Assembly: GCA_038501625.1 (NCBI GenBank)
Contig: JAZAYU010000006.1
Span: 14,014,638 to 14,078,637, forward strand
Length of the DNA: 64,000 nt
Origin: Corbicula japonica
Taxonomy: Eukaryota > Mollusca > Bivalvia > Venerida > Cyrenidae
Direction of reading: 5' to 3'
The notes under the pieces were generated by a model, which saw only the letters and a program-made list of their open reading frames with translations, ran no database searches and had not been told where the DNA came from. This document shows, piece by piece, positions 48,501-55,064 of the stretch. Made by a program: the position numbers and the translations under genes. How positions within the stretch are numbered: position 1 is the first letter of the stretch; every line of letters starts with the position of its first letter.

Positions 48501-51500
48501 CGTTAGCTCTTTCTACAGCATACATGTTTTTGAAATGTTATTTATTTAAGCTATTGCATACTTATTAACAATTTGTTTTAACTAGAGGGTGAGGAAAAAG
48601 AGCTCAAGATAACATAATAATAATAATAATAATAATAATAACTTTATTTAGAGAGGAAACACAGTTGGGCAAGCCCAATCTTCCCTGTGGTCCTCTATTA
48701 TTTACATTTACAATTATGTACAAAACGAAGCATTGCATAACAAAGAGAACAAACAATATACAGATAAACAACAGGTTATGTTACAAGTATAGAAATGAAA
48801 TTAATGCATTGAGAGGGTTGCAAGTATAAATATGGCAAATTATATGACTAAGTAATGTGTTGTATCACAAAGGAAACCAACAATACATGTATACAACAAG
48901 TTATATTACAGTAATTCATTAAACTAATTCTGTATAAGTGTTACAATGAATATGTTATATTACAAGCATAGAATTCAAATGTGAATATGTTATATTACAA
49001 GCATAGAATTCAAATGATTAGCTTGGCAGTGTTGCAAGAATACTGCAAGTTATTTGACAAAAAATAAAAAGCAGAAACAAACAAATACAGGTATATAACT
49101 GGTTATGTTATAGGTAGAATAAAAAATAATTACCTTGGGAATGATGCGATGAATATGGCAAGTTATATGTGAAATCTAAATATTTGGATTTGAAATCTTG
49201 AACAGTGGATGCATTCTTAACTGTATCTGGTAGAGAATTCCAAATTTTGGAACCTGAATACGTAAAAGTCTTTCGAGAAATTTCAAGATTAGGTTTTGGA
49301 ACATAAATTGAATTTAGGACTTGGGACCGTAGATTTTTAGAATGAATATCAGAAACATAGGTGAATTTTTGTTGCAAGTAATCAGGAGCAATTTTGTTAC
49401 ATACTTTAAACATCATTATAGCCTTTTTGAATTGTATCCTTTCATCAAATGTCATCCACCTTAATTCTTTGAAAAGAGTTTCAGACGGAGTTTCAACAGT
49501 AAGATCTAAAATAAGTCGAGCAGCCCTTTTTTGAAAGCATATCACACTATTTATGAGTTCAGAATTGCAGTTCCCCCAGATAGTACAACAATAATCAAGA
49601 TGAGGTAGTATGTATGAGTTAAAGTATAATTTTCGCATAGGAATAGAGAGATAATATTTAATCCTGCCAAGCAAATAGAGCAAGGAATTGCATTTTTTAA
49701 GAGTGTTTTCAACATGTATGTGCCATGTTAGTTTACTATCAATATGAACACCTAAAAGCGGGGCTACAGGCATGACAACCAATCACCAGCACAGATCAAT
49801 TTCCGACAAGCTTTAAATTTTCCAACATTCATCTTTTTATTCAATATCGTTATCAGGGCTCTCACAAGGCGGGCGATTCAGATTCAAAAGTTTTATGACA
49901 TAACAGTTATGTCATAAAATTATTGTATATTTCACTGTCAACATGTCCCTAATTAATTTTGTAGGTCAACCAAGTTTGTGGTGGAGCAAAATTAGCCAAT
50001 ATCAATCAATTTCTATACCATTTGCTGGATAACTCTGCCATCGTAAGTGTGTTGGTCCAAATTATGGTTACAATATTTATTAATCTTTTAGCAATCGGCT
50101 TCAACTAAGGGTACTTCGAGTGTGAATTTACTGAAAACTTTACTGAAAACTAAAATCATTTGACAGCTGAATATTAAAGTCAATGAAAATTTATTTGTAT
50201 ACACAAAAAGATAAAATTGGGGCTTACAAATTGTCTTGCGAAACAGTCAGACTGGCGCACATCACTGATAGCTTGGTACTACAGCCAAAGTGTTGAAGTT
50301 GCAATAATTTCTAAAGAAATATGCTTTTAAACCAGACAAGATATCAGAGCAACAGGACTGCCATTTGTGTCAGTATATAAAAAAGTCAGTGTTTCAATTT
50401 ACTAAATTGCAAATACCAAATGTGCACCTTTCATTTTGTGGTTTCATTTACAATAATTTGTTCAAAATTGTTTTACACAGCGTCTTTTGTGGCATTTCAC
50501 TTAATTTTCACTGAATTATTCAGTTAATTTCCTGAATTCACCGGTTTCCTTGATGTTTTATTATTAAAAATTTATGAACACTAAATGGTTGTAAAGCAGT
50601 CATAGAAATTAGGATTGAAATTTACAAGCAAGTCGGGCTAGTAACTAAGCAATTTTCCTTAGCCCGAAAGAAAATTCACTAGCCCGAAAGAAAATTATGT
50701 TTAAATATACATTTTACTCTAAAAAAAAAGCTGAAATCAATTCAACACCATATAAATGTCATTCAACATTTATTCATTCTCTAGAGAATATGAAAAAAAG
50801 AGGCAAATTTTCACATCCTGGATGCGACAGAAACAATGTTTTTTACTCCATTTCTAAGCACCAGTTGCAAATCATGGTGTTTGTATCAATCTTAAATCGC
50901 AACCAAGGCATGTTATCTGTCCAGGAAAGAAGGAAACTTCTGTCACGATTAACATCCGCATATATATGTTTGGTTGCTGCTCGCCCGGCAACTTCAGGAG
51001 GTTTCTTCTTGGTTTTGCACCAGTTTATTTTGTAGCCCCGCTGATTCTGGTATAGAACAGGTTGGGTGTCTTTCACAATTTTCACCTGTCGACCACGTTA
51101 AAAAATCAGTTCGGGTGGAAATTCACTGCGATTATGTCCTTCCGATTGTTATTCCACGGTGTTTTCCCCTGATTTGCGGCAATTTGGCAGCTCTTCTCGC
51201 GTTCATTGTCAACAGTTTAGCAGCAGGTTTAATTGCGGGGGATCATGGTGTAAAATCTTTTCAGAGCGGAAAGTTATTTATCAATTAAAATGTTGTTTTT
51301 TTATAAAATAATATTTCTTTATCCAATTTGAAGGCTACATGGTATCAAAATAATATAAAAAAGTTGAGTTGCGATTTGTCTGCATTTTAAAAAAAAATAA
51401 AATAAGTATATTTTTCCTTTGTTTGCAAAACTTCTGTGAAATTAGCGAGTGTCTCAATAATTATAACAACTTGTCAATATGGAGCATGATTTTATTAGCC

Positions 51501-52752
51501 AATCGCTGGCTTCTATAAACTGACATGAATTAATCAACAGCTTAATTGGCAGTGCTTACCTGTCTGGGGCTAACTGATCCATTTAAACACCAATTATCAA
51601 CAGCTTTGTTGATTGCCTAACAAAAATGACATGCTACTCAACGACAAATCAACTCTTCTATGAGCATTTTGAATGTAATGTGTAAGTTGTGAATACAAAG
51701 GTCGTTTATAAAAAATATTTGTGGCAGGTAAATGCTATTAATTTCCAGCATGTTTTGCTAATACAACTCTTCTTTTTTCGAGCGATCTTTAATTTTTGGC
51801 CGAGTGTTGACAAATGAGTCAATCTCGTATAAATCAAAAATGCCGCCGTATGATCACATTTTTCTTTACTCAAACCGGCACCTTTGATCTTGAAAAAATC
51901 AATACCACTCTTCGGTGTTGTTTTTGATGTGAATAAACAGCAGTGACCATGAAATATACAATGCTGATCACACAGGTGTTCAAACAGGTGTCGATTGCTC
52001 TTAATAAATTATAAAGATATTTTAGGAAGGGATTGTAAAAACGCTTAAGATGGAATTTATACATTGTAGCTATTGGTCTCTTATATTTTCAACCATTATT
52101 AATTTTCTCATAGAACTTAGTAAACATATTTATCAATTTAGCACGAATTACACATTGATACAAGTGACAGCTTTCTGAATGAAATAACAGTTTGTTTACA
52201 AAACTGAAAATGAAAGTACAATGATTTTCAATGATCTGAATCTTACAAGCCTGTCGGGCTGGTTAATTGGGAATTTTTACAAGCCCGAGAGAAAATCTAC
52301 AACTTTTTGCTGTTGGGCTAGCGCTAATTTCGACCACTGGTAAAGATCTTTTCTATACCCCATAACATTGACTGTTAAATACACTACCCATACTCAAACA
52401 TTTGAATAAAAAGGCCCCAAAAATGAGTTTGCTAAGCGCAAATGGTGCCATGTTTTGAGATTCAAAATATTAGCTGGAGCACTGCATTTTGCCCAATGGG
52501 TATTTCATTTCCTTTTTGCAACTTTTTAGGAGGACTGTGCTTATAAGCTTGATCGGGCATAATCTATGGCCCTTTTAAATTAAATTTTTATTTCAATATT
52601 TGTTTCCTGACACCGACAGGCTTCTACTTGTTCATTGTGATTAATGAAATTCATCGTTTCAATAGATGAAACTGAGAAAAATCGTCAGCCATACCTCGAA
52701 CTGCACGCTGATAGGCTTCGGAATCGTCTCCTGGCTCAGTATATGCATACAT
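21340..52752 (-). CDS. SDCCAG8: SDCCAG8, centrosomal/basal-body coiled-coil protein, complete coding gene of 16 exons
   Basis: Sixteen minus-strand exons with AG/GT borders and matching phases join into a 725-codon frame (exons, 5' to 3': 52695-52752, 48304-48512, 47213-47359, 46022-46141, 45560-45643, 44598-44662, 43561-43716, 42692-42830, 39099-39251, 38376-38510, 37817-37933, 35569-35697, 31480-31612, 26232-26349, 25204-25378, 21340-21579). Human SDCCAG8 is about 713 residues. Recognisable family segments include an N-terminal YQRAVRE like human YQRSLRE, the mid block RERNDLLEVVATLKHRL, the C-terminal block LEDQVEQHSRLQEKM and a last exon with RQVLARELEFLR. Nearly the whole protein is predicted coiled coil. 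In vertebrates SDCCAG8 sits at centrosomes, centriolar satellites and ciliary basal bodies, and its loss causes ciliopathy (nephronophthisis type). An in-frame TGA 9 nt upstream of the first ATG supports the start. The gene converges on the CRIM1-like gene. Confidence 0.88.
21602..22660. repeat. Family A copy split by a 782-bp insertion
   Basis: Left part 21602-21710 ends at GTTCTCTTTTT. The right part resumes near 22493 with GATTTATTAGGTTAGACC, which is the family A spacer. The insertion is annotated separately. Confidence 0.75.
21711..22492. mobile_element. AGCTCACCTGTC...GACAGGTGAGC element with internal repeats
   Basis: Starts AGCTCACCTGTCACAGTGAC. GACAGGTGAGCGATTTAGGG lies near its right end, inverse to the start. 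Inside, a unit of about 150 bp containing AACTTGGTCAGAATGTTTAT and TCATGTGACC recurs about four times. A repeat of this type is widespread in bivalve genomes (general knowledge). It sits inside a family A copy. Confidence 0.75.
22661..24023. other. Intron 15 sequence with no recognisable feature
   Basis: AT-rich, no exon, RNA gene or repeat recognised. Confidence 0.5.
24024..24172. repeat. Family B copy
   Basis: GGTTATAAAACTGAGCATGG left arm, same subfamily as 487-634. Centre GGCGACCAGTCGCC. Confidence 0.9.
24269..24363. repeat. Four tandem units of about 24 bp
   Basis: TTTGCAAAGGAAATATCTT-type unit repeated four times with small changes. Confidence 0.85.
24465..24694. repeat. Cluster of family B fragments
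   Basis: Two left arms (from 24465 and from 24528) and two right arms (ending 24652 and 24694), immediately before family A copy 24695-24936. Confidence 0.75.
24695..24936 (+). mobile_element. Family A complete copy
   Basis: TTAA flanks, CCTTTTCCTCCATATATT to CTATGGAGGAAAGGG, two hairpins. It lies in SDCCAG8 intron 15. Confidence 0.83.
25020..25158. repeat. Family B copy, 45 bp from SDCCAG8 exon 15
   Basis: GCCCAAGATTATAAAATTAA and GACTGGTTTCCACATTTAGT. Arms diverged. Confidence 0.8.
25204..25378 (-). CDS. SDCCAG8: SDCCAG8 exon 15
   Basis: Acceptor TTGTTTTGCAG, donor GTTAGA, phase 2 to 0. It encodes RQNDELRNRVQRATSRLKDL then EDQVEQHSRLQEKMTERLKM, the conserved C-terminal block (human NEELEEQCVQHGRVHETMKQ). 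Confidence 0.9.
26232..26349 (-). CDS. SDCCAG8: SDCCAG8 exon 14
   Basis: Acceptor GATTTTGCAG, donor GTATTG, phase 1 to 2. It encodes QTTSEMDTMLSKQNKLIGKL then KMECRKQAATLELI, matching the human LLLTSQNTFLTKLKEEC. Confidence 0.87.
26367..26748. repeat. Family A copy with family B inserted in hairpin 2
   Basis: CCTTTTACTCCATATATA start, hairpin 1 and spacer, then the family B palindrome at 26544-26692, then GCACTGTTTGCCCATCAAAT to the end. Confidence 0.75.
26544..26692. repeat. Family B copy inside family A
   Basis: AGGATCATAAAACTAAATCT left and TTAGTTTTATGATCTTGGGC right. Near-perfect arms. Confidence 0.9.
26912..26983. repeat. Family A 3' fragment
   Basis: AGATCTGGATCTACACTGTT then ATCCCATGGAGTAAAGGGTA. 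Confidence 0.65.
27005..27067. repeat. Dispersed repeat copy 1 (GTGGAC...GGACCAC)
   Basis: GTGGACTAATAGTGGTGGTT then GGTAACCAACCAGACCTCCG. It matches 28554-28617. Weaker similarity continues downstream of both copies (ATTCCCAATTTGTTCTATTT near 27382 and a relative near 29133). Confidence 0.6.
27656..27822. repeat. Family A copy, 5' truncated and diverged
   Basis: AATCAGGATCTACACTGTTA, reverse-sense spacer, and hairpin GCAGATCCTGATAAAACAGC to GATCTGGATCTACACTG. Confidence 0.65.
28090..28171. repeat. Family B copy, left arm mostly deleted
   Basis: GGGCACAAGATCATAAAACT then CATTTCAGCCAATCAGATGC. Confidence 0.7.
28554..28617. repeat. Dispersed repeat copy 2
   Basis: GTGGACTAATAATGGCGGCT then GGTAACCAACCAATCCTCCG and GTCCAC. 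Copy 1 is at 27005. Confidence 0.6.
29296..29427. repeat. Family B copy, left inner arm deleted
   Basis: GCCCAAGATCATAAAACTCA and AATTTTATGGTCTTGGGC outer arms. Confidence 0.8.
30066..30305 (+). mobile_element. Family A complete copy
   Basis: TTAA flanks, CCCTTTCCTCCATATATA to CTATGGAGGAGTG, two hairpins. It is the last copy before a 15-kb stretch without any. Confidence 0.82.
30306..31479. other. Intron sequence with old diverged repeat words
   Basis: Words such as AAGAAGGGGCATAGCTTAAA and ATTCAACATGAA recur, suggesting an old mollusc dispersed repeat. No gene is seen. Confidence 0.4.
31480..31612 (-). CDS. SDCCAG8: SDCCAG8 exon 13
   Basis: Acceptor TGTATTACAG, donor GTAAGA, phase 0 to 1. 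It encodes LHLAKLARDSVERGRTEDLK then RAQAREEELNGVITDIEEQH, matching the human AQQREQELTQKIQQMEAQH. Confidence 0.88.
31868..33274 (+). mobile_element. mariner element, 1407 bp, with perfect 33-bp inverted repeats
   Basis: TA lies on both sides (31866-31867, 33275-33276). The ends begin CGAGGGCGGATCAAAAAGTT and are identical inverse copies over 33 bp by eye. Size and ends fit the mariner family. The element lies in SDCCAG8 intron 12, opposite to the gene. Confidence 0.88.
32252..33049 (+). pseudogene. Decayed mariner transposase
   Basis: From ATG at 32252 the frame reads SDRSEIRAILKFCQGL, like the mariner helix-turn-helix start, then meets TGA at 32309. Later fragments include RATDIAEQM (near 32553) and FLRRYEREEDHFFDRLITTC (from about 32867). 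That last stretch aligns with the mariner segment around the first catalytic aspartate, where the usual GDET reads TCET here. Stops and shifts elsewhere. It cannot encode an active enzyme. Confidence 0.7.
33401..34685. mobile_element. TA-flanked element with ACTGCAACTCC ends (pogo-like), 1285 bp
   Basis: TA lies on both sides (33399-33400, 34686-34687). Ends are CACTGCAACTCCGTTATATC at left and, inverted, CACTGCAACTCCATTATATC at right, with further GTTATATCGCGA words inside both ends. No transposase recognised. Ends resemble pogo/Tigger-type elements (inference). About 125 bp from the mariner copy. Confidence 0.7.
35569..35697 (-). CDS. SDCCAG8: SDCCAG8 exon 12
   Basis: Phase 0 to 0, 43 codons, acceptor ATCCTTGCAG, donor GTTACA. 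It encodes ERSRLLAELDDFRRRLNKAE then ...NSKEECIHLTANSQALERE, like the human REECLRLTELLGESE. Confidence 0.87.
36641..36700 (-). pseudogene. Decayed copy of SDCCAG8 exon 11 3' half (copy 1)
   Basis: ATTTACCCCATTCCTGTCCC ... AAGCTTGTATATCAGTCTGTTA lines up with the exon 11 donor region (CTTACCCCGTCCCTGTCTCT ... AAGCTCAGATCTCAGTCTGTTA at 37812-37867). A hAT-like element is inserted in it directly after GTCTGTTA; the copy resumes at 37727. Confidence 0.65.
36701..37718. mobile_element. hAT-like non-autonomous element, 1018 bp, with 8-bp target duplication
   Basis: Ends CAGGGTTTCACT and AGTGAAACCCTG are perfect inverse copies over 12 bp. Identical GTCTGTTA lies on both sides (36693-36700, 37719-37726). 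Both subterminal regions are arrays of AGTAC words (GAGTACT, AAGTACTGAGTAC), which could be transposase-binding repeats. A 77-codon open frame at 37152 was not recognised as transposase. It lies in SDCCAG8 intron 11. Confidence 0.88.
37727..37800 (-). pseudogene. Decayed copy of SDCCAG8 exon 11 3' half (copy 2)
   Basis: On the minus strand it reads CTTTCAG then ACCAAGATCTGAGCTTGAGC ... GGGATAGGGACCAA then GTAAGT, versus exon 11 AGACTGAGATCTGAGCTTGA ... AGAGACAGGGACGGG then GTAAGT. Both a plausible acceptor and the donor are kept, in the exon 11 frame (RSELEHFGRDRDQ), so use as a small alternative exon cannot be excluded. Confidence 0.7.
37817..37933 (-). CDS. SDCCAG8: SDCCAG8 exon 11
   Basis: Phase 0 to 0, 39 codons, acceptor TTTACTTTCAG, donor GTAAGT. 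It encodes ATENFNAESTNAKIQKSHAV then NEANRLRSELDSLRRDRDG. Its 3' half and donor region recur twice, decayed, just downstream in the gene sense (see the repeats at 36641-36700 and 37727-37800). Confidence 0.85.
38376..38510 (-). CDS. SDCCAG8: SDCCAG8 exon 10
   Basis: Phase 0 to 0, 45 codons, acceptor TGTTTGCAG, donor GTAAAG. It encodes IKELTEQMTSAQNEMEKALR then DKVDLINQLETAKLQI, like the human KEKISAINQLEEIQSQL. Confidence 0.87.
38573..38724. repeat. Family B copy, old
   Basis: GTGCCCAAAATCATAAACTT and GTTTAATGATCTTGAGCC. Many mismatches in the arms. Just upstream of SDCCAG8 exon 10. Confidence 0.75.
39099..39251 (-). CDS. SDCCAG8: SDCCAG8 exon 9
   Basis: Phase 0 to 0, 51 codons, acceptor CACAATCAG, donor GTAAAC. 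It encodes ALIQREQLAEELNNMKSRFD and on, matching the human KALIQCDQLRKELE area. Confidence 0.87.
39418..39487. repeat. Two direct copies of a 28-bp word
   Basis: AATGTATAAAACACAGTTCA then CGGTCCAA occurs twice, about 41 bp apart. Confidence 0.85.
39613..41645. mobile_element. GCTCGACTATTCGAA-ended mollusc repeat with two tandem arrays
   Basis: GCTCGACTATTCGAA near the left end and TTCGAATAGTCGAGC at the right end are perfect inverses. Inside, about five units of roughly 145 bp (GTGACCTTGACCTTGGACCT ... GGTGAACATTTGTGCCAAGT) at 40340-41030 are followed by about three units of roughly 165 bp (AAAAAGGGGCATAACTTGAA ...) at 41040-41560, then a GACGCCGACGCC run. Similar sequences are common in bivalve genomes (general knowledge). 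Confidence 0.75.
42692..42830 (-). CDS. SDCCAG8: SDCCAG8 exon 8
   Basis: Acceptor TTTCATAG, donor GTGATA, phase 2 to 0. It encodes ERNDLLEVVATLKHRLTEMS then HREEEAYQQMKKGIELVEQA. This is the strongest match to vertebrate SDCCAG8 (ERDDLM..L...R..L....REA.AYEQ.K) and the segment that fixes the identity. Confidence 0.9.
43561..43716 (-). CDS. SDCCAG8: SDCCAG8 exon 7
   Basis: Acceptor CCTATTTCAG, donor GTAATA, phase 2 to 2, 156 nt. It encodes EEIQRYEQIVEDLRGQVRLQ and ends ATIDRLTR, the counterpart of the human QTIERLVK border. Confidence 0.87.
44054..44215 (-). ncRNA. U1: U1 spliceosomal snRNA gene (or close pseudogene) in SDCCAG8 intron 6
   Basis: The 162-nt minus-strand sequence starts with ATACTTACCTGG, the exact U1 5' end that pairs with 5' splice sites. 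It then shows the stem-loop I region (GTGATCAGCAAGG), the stem-loop II U1A loop (CCATTGCACTTCGG), the stretch CCCCAAATGTGGG of stem-loop III, a Sm-like AATTTGT (44084-44092 region) and the stem-loop IV sequence GGGGACTGCGTTCGCGCTG. The length is close to the 164 nt of human U1. The U1-70K loop, usually ATCACGAAG, reads ATCAGCAAG here, which could weaken function or mark a variant or pseudogene. TATAAAT lies about 30 nt upstream; a proximal sequence element could not be confirmed. It shares the strand of the host gene. Confidence 0.9.
44598..44662 (-). CDS. SDCCAG8: SDCCAG8 exon 6
   Basis: Acceptor TTTGTTTTAG, donor GTATTT, 65 nt, phase 0 in and phase 2 out. It encodes EKLSALHNAKTERLEAQLTH, corresponding to the vertebrate LEKLKLTYEEK region. 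Confidence 0.8.
45242..45477. repeat. Family A copy
   Basis: ACCGTTTACTCCATATACAC to ATGAAATAATAGGTTAA. Both hairpins diverged. Confidence 0.7.
45560..45643 (-). CDS. SDCCAG8: SDCCAG8 exon 5
   Basis: Phase 0 to 0, 28 codons, acceptor TTTATAG, donor GTATGT. It encodes MTIDIERSVGSVDSTILPGN and then VRQWQLEL. Confidence 0.8.
45783..46009. repeat. Family A copy
   Basis: TTTACTTCACACATTGAATG to CTATGGAGTAAAGAG. Two hairpins. It ends 13 bp from SDCCAG8 exon 4. Confidence 0.7.
46022..46141 (-). CDS. SDCCAG8: SDCCAG8 exon 4
   Basis: Phase 0 to 0, 40 codons, acceptor TTCCTGTTAG, donor GTAAGC. It encodes DEFATVRIKIRDVLEENQRL and on, a heptad-rich coiled coil. Confidence 0.85.
46936..47174 (+). mobile_element. 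Family A complete copy
   Basis: TTAA flanks, CCCTTTCCTCAATACATA to GAATGGAGGAAAGGG, two hairpins. Ends about 40 bp from SDCCAG8 exon 3. Confidence 0.82.
47213..47359 (-). CDS. SDCCAG8: SDCCAG8 exon 3
   Basis: Phase 0 at both ends, 49 codons, AG and GTAACA borders. A proline-rich start (SPPRHAAPLGVPRGPLPSP) leads into ELASLLQQQASYVSQIEAEN, the counterpart of the vertebrate ...QYIHHLEAE segment that begins the long coiled coil. Confidence 0.85.
47471..47706. repeat. Family A copy (ACTTCATAAATGTGGG subfamily)
   Basis: TTAACCCTTTTACTTCATAA start, two hairpins, ACAGCCATATCACATAGAGT end. Confidence 0.75.
48304..48512 (-). CDS. SDCCAG8: SDCCAG8 exon 2
   Basis: Acceptor ATGCTGTAG, donor GTTTGT. 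It enters in phase 1 and exits in phase 0. It encodes ERANASLHDLDDVL through LHNILKDYEPQ, 70 codons with the split codon. Confidence 0.82.
48616..49790 (-). mobile_element. 5'-truncated non-LTR retrotransposon
   Basis: Minus-strand frame 49108-49782 (224 codons) is the C-terminal part of a reverse transcriptase polyprotein: LGVHIDSKLTW, YFNSYILPHLDYCCTIWG, QKRAARLI, FKELRWMTFDERIQFKKA and SGSKIWNSLP are typical of the region after the catalytic domain in CR1/Jockey-like elements. The 3' end has AATAAAG followed by a (TTA)n tail at 48617-48641, as in elements with microsatellite tails. The 5' part including the catalytic YxDD box is missing. Confidence 0.85.
48617..48641. repeat. (AAT)n microsatellite, tail of the retrotransposon
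   Basis: About eight AAT units on the plus strand, i.e. a (TTA)n tail after AATAAAG on the element strand. Confidence 0.9.
50597..52339. mobile_element. hAT-like element, 1743 bp, in SDCCAG8 intron 1
   Basis: Ends CAGTCATAGAAATTAGGATT and, inverted, CAGTGGTCGAAATTAGCGCT. GTAAAG lies directly on both sides (50591-50596, 52340-52345). Inside each end are AGCCCGAAAGAAAAT/AAGCCCGAGAGAAAAT words. A 112-codon plus-strand frame at 50697-51035 has no recognised homology. The 6-bp flank is short for hAT (8 bp expected), so class is tentative. Confidence 0.6.
52695..52752 (-). CDS. SDCCAG8: SDCCAG8 exon 1 (start codon)
   Basis: ATG is at 52752-52750, with an in-frame TGA 9 nt upstream. The exon encodes MYAYTEPGDDSEAYQRAVR and ends in phase 1 at a GTATGG donor. 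The YQRAVR motif matches the N-terminal region of vertebrate SDCCAG8. Confidence 0.78.
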
Positions 52753-52791
52753 TTTAGGTCATTTCAGAAAATATTTCGTGCAGAATTTCAT

Positions 52792-52800
52792 ACCGGAAGT
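52792..52800 (-). promoter_or_regulatory. ETS/GABP-type motif upstream of SDCCAG8
   Basis: ACCGGAAGT lies about 40 nt upstream of the first ATG. This core is common in TATA-less promoters of housekeeping and centrosomal genes. A single motif match, so suggestive only. Confidence 0.35.
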
Positions 52801-53039
52801 TTACGATGTTGCTGGATTGACAATGTGTAAAACCTAGATAACGGTCCAAGACATGATAAATAATATTAATCGAAGAAAAATGTGCGGCTTGCTTCCCTTA
52901 GATCTATTCACTTCTAATGACATATACTTCAAGTAAGCTCAATTGAGTCACCGATTATTTTAAATAAAAAGCTTTTCGAATAAACAAACCATATGATGAC
53001 AGATTTGTGTGAGGGCATTATATTATTACACTTTTAAAT

Positions 53040-53350
53040 TTTATGACCCCTGAGTGTATTTTGCCAATGCTATTCCCCCTTTTCACTTAGAATTTATATT
53101 AAACAAAGTACATTTTTAACTTGTCTTTGTTTTGAGTTACATTTCAAGGTTGGGCTTTGACACTTAAAGTAGTTGTCTGCCAATACAGTAGAAATTATCG
53201 GTACAAATCTCATAACTCTTGATTGTATTTTGTCAGAGTTATTCCTCTTTTTCACTAGGCATTTTTCTTTTCTTTTTTTTTGTTTTGTTTCAGTTTTCTT
53301 TCTCTCATGCAGTTACTTTTCATAGTAGAGCTTTGAAACTTAACTTATCT
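53040..53350. repeat. Two diverged units of a mollusc tandem repeat
   Basis: GTATTTTGCCAATGCTATTC and GTATTTTGTCAGAGTTATTC, each followed by CCTTTTTCACT-like words, about 175 bp apart. Confidence 0.5.
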
Positions 53351-54359
53351 TCACACAAGTGTTAAATTAACTATGACGGAGTATCTTGTTTAAGAACAAT
53401 GAGCCTAACCCAAAGGTCAATGCCACACCTAAGGTATAAAGTATAAAGATCTAGTCTCAATAATTCGACTGCAAGCACAGACCCTTTATCATACTGACTT
53501 TTTACAGATGTCTGTCCTTTACGTCTCAAGCAGTTACGATCAAAGCTGTGGTGGAAATCGACCCGATTTAAATTCTGTTATTTATCGATAAACGTGAGGT
53601 AAACTTTAAGCGCGGAAATCGAAATTTGTTGACATGGGTGGAGGTTTAAAAGAGTTTTGCATAAAAAACGAAACCGTTAAGGATTACACATATGGTTTAA
53701 GATGCTTTATGGAGCCGCCAAAGTTGCGATCAAATTCCGATCGGCGGCATATAGAAATAGAAGGAAAATTTTCCGCATTGATTTGAATAGTAACTGGGTT
53801 GTGCGCGATGGACGAACATCGCATATATAGAAAAGTCCATGTCGCGCACAAATAGTTGTGTTACCAAAGATCCAAAATGTTCCTTCCAGAGTTAAGTTCA
53901 GGACTTCAAAGGAGGTCTTGCCACACGTATTTTTTAGTTTTTAGGTAAAAATGTAGGAACTGTTGAAAAAATCTGCGTATAATACGCTGAAATATCTTTG
54001 TTTATGATATTTCGCTTACTTGAGTTTTTTAAGAATATTACAAAAAAAAATAAAATCAACAAAAATGTGAACATAGCGAGACAAAATATCATATCTGTGT
54101 GAATCCTTCTGCAAAGTGTGCGTAGTTTCGTCTCATCAGAAAGACACAAATTACGCTACTTGAAATAGATGAGCAGGGAATTTTGAAAAGAAAAGTTCTC
54201 TTATTCTAACGCGCACATTTTGCATTGTTCTTGATTTATTGTGTATGTAAGTGTCTGCACTATGTTGATAATTTCACCTTCTCATTAGTTGGCAGATCAT
54301 ACTTTCAACTTTTAATTATATTATTCCAATCAATGTGCTCTTGGTGATTTGACTTCAGG

Positions 54360-55064
54360 GCCTTTGGTCTCGAGAAGGTGCTTTTCAATGCTATTAGCTT
54401 CATATGTTTATATGGTAACGTTGTGTGCTTTTGCATGCAATATCATCGAGTTGATGCGTGGGTTGGAGTTATTTCACAAAGACAACTTGTTTGTTCCAAA
54501 TAGAAGCTGTTGGGGCATGTATGAGATTGGTGCATCCTATAACCTGATTTAAAACCTCATTTACAAATTGTTTTGCCGCTGACCGTTCCTATGCGACAAC
54601 CACTCAGGTTCTTTTTTTATTAATTGTTTGTGGTGCATATGATTAAATTAAACATTTTATTACACGTGCTCTGTTTTGACTTTACTTTTGGCTGTGTGGG
54701 GAAGCTGTAGGGCTTTTGGTCTCGAGAAGGTGCTTTTCAATGCTATTAGCTTCATATGTTTATATGGTAACGTTGTGTGCTTTTGCATGCAATATCATCG
54801 AGTTGATGCGTGGGTTGGAGTTATTTCACAAAGACAACTTGTTTGTTCCAAATAGAAGCTGTTGGGGCATGTATGAGATTGGTGCATCCTATAACCTGAT
54901 TTAAAACCTCATTTACAAATTGTTTTGCCGCTGACCGTTCCTATGCGACAACCACTCAGGTTCTTTTTTTATTAATTGTTTGTGGTGCATATGATTAAAT
55001 TAAACATTTTATTACACGTGCTCTGTTTTGACTTTACTTTTTGGCTGTGTGGGGAAGCTGTATC
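54360..55064. repeat. Recent tandem duplication, period 352 bp
   Basis: 54360-54710 and 54712-55064 are nearly identical, starting at TTTGGTCTCGAGAAGGTGCT and ending GGCTGTGTGGGGAAGCTGTA. The only difference noticed between them is one extra T near the end. Each holds the same short open frame of about 54 codons, which is not recognised. Confidence 0.92.

Noticed and set aside
49108..49782. Host gene of 224 codons
   Set aside because: The sequence is the C-terminal part of a non-LTR retrotransposon polyprotein.
52753..53000. RFX X-box upstream of SDCCAG8
   Set aside because: No convincing paired half-site was found despite the ciliary role of the protein.
54349..54904. Two identical short open frames (ASYVYMVTLCAFAC...)
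   Set aside because: They are duplicated only because of the 352-bp tandem duplication. No homology, no splice context.
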